Shown: positions 6,638 to 9,829 of the stretch, one piece after another
Position numbering within the stretch: the first letter of the stretch is position 1
How the letters are laid out: each line of letters opens with the position of its first letter
Origin: a bacterium UBA1790
Lineage (GTDB): Bacteria; Bacteroidota; Bacteroidia; Bacteroidales; Muribaculaceae
Direction: 5' to 3'
Length of the DNA stretch: 9,829 nt
NCBI GenBank assembly: GCA_002314465.1
Contig: DCGA01000097.1
Location: 11,011-20,839, forward strand
The notes under the pieces: generated by a model
Told to the model about the DNA's origin: nothing
The model's database searches: none
Seen by the model: only the letters and a program-made list of their open reading frames with translations
Made by a program: the position numbers and the translations under genes

Positions 6638-8071
6638 ATGGTTCTCGCCGAGTTGTTCCCCTATGCTCATATCGTATATGACATCTTCATGGTGTTGTAC
6701 GTGCTCACTATTGTGGGTACGATATCGGTCATTGTGGGAGAGAACCGCAACCCGGTGAAGTCGCTTGCCTGGGCCACGGTGCTCGTGCTGCTGCCCATTG
6801 CCGGTATCATCCTTTACCTGTTCTTCGGCCGCAGCCTGAGAAACCAAAAGATGATTTCCCGCAGGAAAATGCGCAAACTCAACAAAGGCAAGAACACCAC
6901 CACCCCACCCGAGAACCTGAGCGACGAGAACCGTCACCAGGTGCATCTGGCACATGCGCTGGCCCAGTCTAAATACTACGAAGGCAACAAAGTGGAAGTA
7001 TTTACCGACGGCAAGACAAAGTTTGACACGCTTAAACGCGACATCGCACAGGCCAAGGAATATATCCACATCCAGTATTACATCATCGAGAACGACAACC
7101 TGGGGCGCGAACTCGCCGACCTGCTCATAGGCAAGGCGCAGCAAGGCGTCAAGGTGCGCGTAATCTATGACCACGTGGGTTCGTATACCATCAACTCCGG
7201 CTTGTTCAAGCGACTGAGGCGCGGAGGCGTAGAGGCACACCCGTTCCTCAAGATAACCTTCACCAGTTTTGTCGCCCGACTGAACTGGCGCAACCACCGC
7301 AAGGTTGTAGTGATAGACGGCACCGTGGGCTACATAGGCGGCATGAACGTAGCCGACCGCTATGTGACAGGCAAGAAAGGCAAGAACCCATGGCGCGACA
7401 CCCATCTGCGCATCACCGGTCCGGCGGTGCAGGGCTTGCACAACTCGTTTGCCGTCGACTGGAACTACATGAACAACACGCTGCTACGCATGCCCGACAC
7501 GGTAACACCAAGCCCCACCGGAGACATGGGAGTGCAGATTGTACCGAGCGGTCCCACCGACATGTGGAACGGCAACTCATTTGTAGTGCTGCGTGCAATC
7601 TCAATGGCGAAGAAAAGCCTCTTTATACAGACACCCTACTTCCTGCCCAGCGACTCACTGCTCAAGGCGCTGCAGGCTGCAGCACTCTCGGGCGTAGACG
7701 TGAGAGTGATGATTCCGCGTCGCACCGACTCGGTGCTACTGCGCTATGCCTCGGGCAGTTACATCAAGGAGAGCTTACTCTCGGGCATCAAGATTTTCCT
7801 CTATGACGATGCCATGATGCACGCCAAGGTTGTGATTGTCGACGACGACTTTGTCACCGCCGGTTCGTCAAACTTCGATTTCCGCAGTTTCGAGCACAAC
7901 TTTGAATGCAATGCACTCATCTACAGCACCGAGTTCAACAGCAAGATGAAAGAGATATTCATGGACGACCAGCACAAGAGCACCCGCCTTATCCTCTCGC
8001 ACTGGAAACGCCGCCGCATCACTACCAAGGCCCTTGAATCGCTGGCAAGACTGCTGGCACCTATTTTGTGA
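6638..8071 (+). CDS. cls: Cardiolipin synthase (phospholipase D superfamily)
   Basis: This 477-residue inner-membrane enzyme joins two phosphatidylglycerol molecules into cardiolipin plus glycerol, as in bacterial ClsA-type synthases. Two N-terminal membrane segments (about 12-33 and 42-64) flank the conserved NPVKSLAWATVLVLLPIAG stretch of the PLDc_N domain. Two catalytic HKD motifs follow: H220/K222/D227 in NHRKVVVIDGTVGYIGGMN, and H395/K397/D402 in MHAKVVIVDDDFVTAGSSN. The conserved IQTPYFLP block lies at 330-337 and a basic C-terminal stretch (HWKRRR) near 455-460. Length and motif spacing are normal for the family, and all catalytic residues are present. It starts 63 bp after the small secreted gene, beyond a terminator, and no clear promoter of its own is visible; expression may rely on a weak promoter or readthrough. 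No functional link to neighbours is evident. Confidence 0.96.
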   Translation: MVLAELFPYAHIVYDIFMVLYVLTIVGTISVIVGENRNPVKSLAWATVLVLLPIAGIILYLFFGRSLRNQKMISRRKMRKLNKGKNTTTPPENLSDENRHQVHLAHALAQSKYYEGNKVEVFTDGKTKFDTLKRDIAQAKEYIHIQYYIIENDNLGRELADLLIGKAQQGVKVRVIYDHVGSYTINSGLFKRLRRGGVEAHPFLKITFTSFVARLNWRNHRKVVVIDGTVGYIGGMNVADRYVTGKKGKNPWRDTHLRITGPAVQGLHNSFAVDWNYMNNTLLRMPDTVTPSPTGDMGVQIVPSGPTDMWNGNSFVVLRAISMAKKSLFIQTPYFLPSDSLLKALQAAALSGVDVRVMIPRRTDSVLLRYASGSYIKESLLSGIKIFLYDDAMMHAKVVIVDDDFVTAGSSNFDFRSFEHNFECNALIYSTEFNSKMKEIFMDDQHKSTRLILSHWKRRRITTKALESLARLLAPIL

Positions 8072-8073
8072 AA

Positions 8074-8133
8074 GGTTTAGGGTTTAGAGTTTAAGGTTTA
8101 AGGTTTTTTGGGGGAAGGTTTTTTTGGGGAAGG
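8074..8133 (+). repeat. Telomere-like GGTTTAG heptads and two 15-bp G/T-rich units
   Basis: Directly after the cardiolipin synthase stop, four heptads run in phase: GGTTTAG, GGTTTAG, AGTTTAA and GGTTTAA (8074-8101). Two 15-bp units of the form GG-T(6-7)-G(4-5)-AA follow (8102-8116 and 8117-8131). The plus strand is almost free of C over this stretch. The tract is noncoding and lies between convergent genes. Such strand-asymmetric repeats can arise by slippage and might form two-tier G-quadruplexes; no function can be assigned. Confidence 0.75.
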
Positions 8134-8151
8134 TATTTTAGGATAAACGAG

Positions 8152-8183
8152 AAAGGCTACATGCAACCAAGCATGTAGCCTTT
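8152..8183. terminator. Bidirectional terminator between convergent genes
   Basis: A perfect 13-bp inverted repeat (8152-8164 with 8171-8183) with a 6-nt loop sits between the cardiolipin synthase stop at 8071 and the phosphoesterase stop at 8207. The stem begins AAA and ends TTT on either strand, with T-rich sequence after it on the plus strand, so it can end transcription from both sides. Confidence 0.85.
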
Positions 8184-8206
8184 GTTGTGGTTATTGTGTT
8201 CTGTTT

Positions 8207-9487
8207 TTATCGCTTTGCCTTCACCTCTACGGTATCGAGGATATTGCCGTTGCGGTCGAGCAATGTGAGGACAATGTGCTTGTCGTCAACTTTCATATCC
8301 ATTGCGCCGACAGTCCTGTCGCCCTCGGTCCAGCGATACTTGATGATGTCTTTATTGTAGGCAATGTCCTCCATTCCCTGTCCGCGTTCGTTGTCGCACG
8401 AAGGAGTCTGCACATATACAGTTCCCGAGTAACCGTCGGTTTCCTTTCCTGCCAACAGAGCATTAGTACTCGCATAGATGTGGTTGTTGCCCGAAAGAGC
8501 GAGGTCTACTCCGAGTTCGTCAAAGATGGGACTCCAACGGCCATACTGCGAAGTCTTGCCTGTAACGGCGTTAAACCACTGATAGTGCTCACACACGATG
8601 ACATAACGGGGAGGATTGCTCGAAGCGCGCGCCTCGGTAACGACCTTGCGCACCCATTGCGATGCTTGGGCAAACTCCGCGTCCTTGCGCATCTCCTCGT
8701 TGTTGAGAGCAATAAACAGGGCATCGCCATAGCGGAAGTGGTAGCACACGCCCACCTGCCCCTCATATCCGTTGCGAGGAACATAGTTGGCATCGCGGAA
8801 GAAATCCTTAGACACCTTGTCGTATCCACGGGTCATGTTGTCGTGGTTACCGTTGAGTCCGGTCCACATGTAGCGTGCGAAAGCAGGCTGCTTGTACATC
8901 TCTACCCAGAACGACCAACTGCCGCCCCATGCGGCCACATCGCCCAGATGAAGCACCCAGTCGATACCGGGATTATACTTCTCGACGGTTCCCACCATAT
9001 CCATGGCAGCCTTGAGGCGACCGGGAGCGGGGGTGTAGGTGTGGAAGTCGCTGATGACGCAGCACGACCACTCTCCTGCAGCAGGTGCAGTCTTAAAGGC
9101 ATGAACGGGGACCACGACCTTGCCTGTGGCATCAAGTACACGATAGACATAGTCGGTGGCAGGCTTAAGCGACTGCAACTCGGCAGCGCACTTGATAAAC
9201 ATCACGCCTTCCTTTATGTCCTGCCCTTTGGGGCTCTTTGAGCGAATACTATCGTAGGTGGTGCATAGGCGGTGGAAAGTGGGCTCGACACGTTTCCAAG
9301 CTTCTTGTCCATTGGCCTTCTCGGCGTATTCGATGTGTGTGCCCGGCACGTGGGCAGCCCAACTGATGTTGATCTGTGTAGAAGCATCGACACCGGGATT
9401 GGCCACTACCGACTCTACATCGTCGAATGCAGCACACATCACCGATACGGTGCAAACAAGCAGCGAGAGAATTACTGAGCGTTTCAT
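8207..9487 (-). CDS. Secreted calcineurin-like metallophosphoesterase with N-terminal FN3-like domain (purple acid phosphatase-like)
   Basis: The 426-residue protein has a signal peptide (1-19, ending VMCA), an N-terminal FN3-like domain (about 22-135, with INISWAAHVPGTHIEY and LKPATDYVYRV), and a metallophosphoesterase domain from about 140. Metal-binding motifs appear in order: D147 and H149 (SDFHTY), G182-D183 (LGDVAAWGG), N214, H215 and D216 (GNHD), H301 (CEHYQW), and G333-N334-N335-H336 where the family normally has GHxH. The first His of that last motif, a second-metal ligand, is thus Asn. The architecture resembles purple acid phosphatases, and the likely reaction is phosphomonoester or phosphodiester hydrolysis in the periplasm or outside the cell; the substrate is unknown. 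Its ATG overlaps the upstream stop as ATGA, which implies translational coupling. A terminator follows 24 bp after the stop. Confidence 0.92.
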   Translation of the reverse strand: MKRSVILSLLVCTVSVMCAAFDDVESVVANPGVDASTQINISWAAHVPGTHIEYAEKANGQEAWKRVEPTFHRLCTTYDSIRSKSPKGQDIKEGVMFIKCAAELQSLKPATDYVYRVLDATGKVVVPVHAFKTAPAAGEWSCCVISDFHTYTPAPGRLKAAMDMVGTVEKYNPGIDWVLHLGDVAAWGGSWSFWVEMYKQPAFARYMWTGLNGNHDNMTRGYDKVSKDFFRDANYVPRNGYEGQVGVCYHFRYGDALFIALNNEEMRKDAEFAQASQWVRKVVTEARASSNPPRYVIVCEHYQWFNAVTGKTSQYGRWSPIFDELGVDLALSGNNHIYASTNALLAGKETDGYSGTVYVQTPSCDNERGQGMEDIAYNKDIIKYRWTEGDRTVGAMDMKVDDKHIVLTLLDRNGNILDTVEVKAKR

Positions 9488-9829
9488 TTCTTAAACAGAT
9501 AAGTAGTGAGGCTCTCCTTGCCCAGATAGTAGGCCTTAGCCTTGATGACCTTGTAGTCGCCCACGGCAACGGGAGCAGTCCAGATGGGAGATTCATAAGA
9601 GGGCTCAGTGCCGTCGGTAGTGTAGCGAACGAGCATACCGGGGTACTGGGTGTTGGTAACGAGTTTGCCGTCAACGACTTTCACACCGGGCATACCGATG
9701 CGGAAGTTGTAGCCCTTGGCAAGCATGATGGGGAGTTCCACCGCACCAATCTTGAGGTTGTACTGGCGGCGGGCAGCCTCGTAGGCTTGTTTGTCGGCAA
9801 GATTGCCAGCCCATGCGGGAACTGCGTTC
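9484..9829 (-). CDS. C-terminal part of a probable GH20 beta-N-acetylhexosaminidase (runs off right edge)
   Basis: The last 115 codons of a longer gene are open from the right edge to the TGA at the complement of 9484-9486. A GTG at 9741 is internal, since the frame continues upstream of it without a stop. The sequence fits the C-terminal region of Bacteroidales GH20 enzymes: the end of the catalytic barrel and helix (AARRQYNLKIGAVELPIML), then GYNFRIGMPGVKVVDGKL and a chitobiase/hexosaminidase-type C-terminal beta domain with VRYTTDGTEPSYESP and VIKAKAYYLGKES. The family removes terminal N-acetylhexosamine from glycans, usually in the periplasm or at the cell surface. Catalytic Asp-Glu residues lie outside the window, so family assignment rests on the tail alone. 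The stop overlaps the phosphoesterase start by ATGA, so both belong to one operon. Confidence 0.82.
   Translation of the reverse strand, partial: NAVPAWAGNLADKQAYEAARRQYNLKIGAVELPIMLAKGYNFRIGMPGVKVVDGKLVTNTQYPGMLVRYTTDGTEPSYESPIWTAPVAVGDYKVIKAKAYYLGKESLTTYLFKK

Noticed and set aside
8074..8101. True telomere or CRISPR-like array
   Set aside because: Only four imperfect heptads without spacers, internal to a chromosome segment with genes on both sides; a simple repeat.
8276..9241. 321-codon plus-strand frame opposite the phosphoesterase
   Set aside because: Antisense to a gene with all metal motifs in order; the frame has no recognisable motif and is explained by codon bias of the real gene.
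9739..9741. GTG as start of a small separate gene at the right edge
   Set aside because: The frame continues open upstream to the window edge with sequence matching the same hexosaminidase-type domain, so the GTG is an internal Val codon.

Overview
The window looks like a chromosomal segment of a gut-type Bacteroidales bacterium. Muribaculaceae or a Prevotella-like relative fits best, but the genus cannot be fixed from the sequence alone. The grounds are a SusC/RagA-type receptor, promoters of the Bacteroidetes form (TAnnTTTG at -7, TTTG near -33), A-rich sequence rather than Shine-Dalgarno sites before starts, secreted proteins ending in dockerin-like or Por-type C-terminal domains, and AT-rich intergenic DNA beside coding DNA of roughly 50% GC.

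Layout from left to right. (1) Bases 1-683, minus strand: the N-terminal 227 codons of a SusC/RagA TonB-linked outer-membrane receptor, running off the left edge. (2) Bases 684-1579: a ~900 bp AT-rich divergent intergenic region with a candidate minus-strand promoter (927-934) that would give the receptor mRNA a ~240 nt leader, and a candidate plus-strand promoter (1516-1548) for the next genes. (3) Bases 1580-6119, plus strand: two paralogous secreted M6-type (immune inhibitor A-like) zinc metalloproteases, 19 bp apart, both ending in a dockerin-like two-repeat calcium-binding tail. The second has gained ~350 residues of FN3 and jelly-roll modules just before that tail. A strong hairpin follows. 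(4) Bases 6219-6574: a well-formed promoter and a 101-residue secreted protein that is essentially one Por/T9SS-type C-terminal sorting-like domain, followed by an intrinsic terminator. (5) Bases 6638-8071, plus strand: a cardiolipin synthase with two HKD motifs. (6) Bases 8072-8206: a convergent intergenic region with telomere-like heptads and a perfect 13-bp bidirectional terminator. (7) Bases 8207-9829, minus strand: a secreted metallophosphoesterase, translationally coupled (ATGA overlap) to an upstream gene of which only the C-terminus is present and which looks like a GH20 beta-N-acetylhexosaminidase.

How the parts may work together (inference). The proteases, with the divergent SusC-type importer, could form a protein/peptide-foraging locus comparable in logic to RagAB-type systems. 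The hexosaminidase/phosphoesterase pair suggests release of amino sugars and phosphate from host or microbial glycoconjugates. Cardiolipin synthase is a membrane housekeeping enzyme with no evident link. The most unusual material is the dockerin-tailed protease pair beside a free-standing T9SS-tail-like protein, the domain insertion that splits an FN3 fold, and the altered metal-ligand motif in the phosphoesterase. No CRISPR array, tRNA, rRNA, transposase or phage gene was seen.
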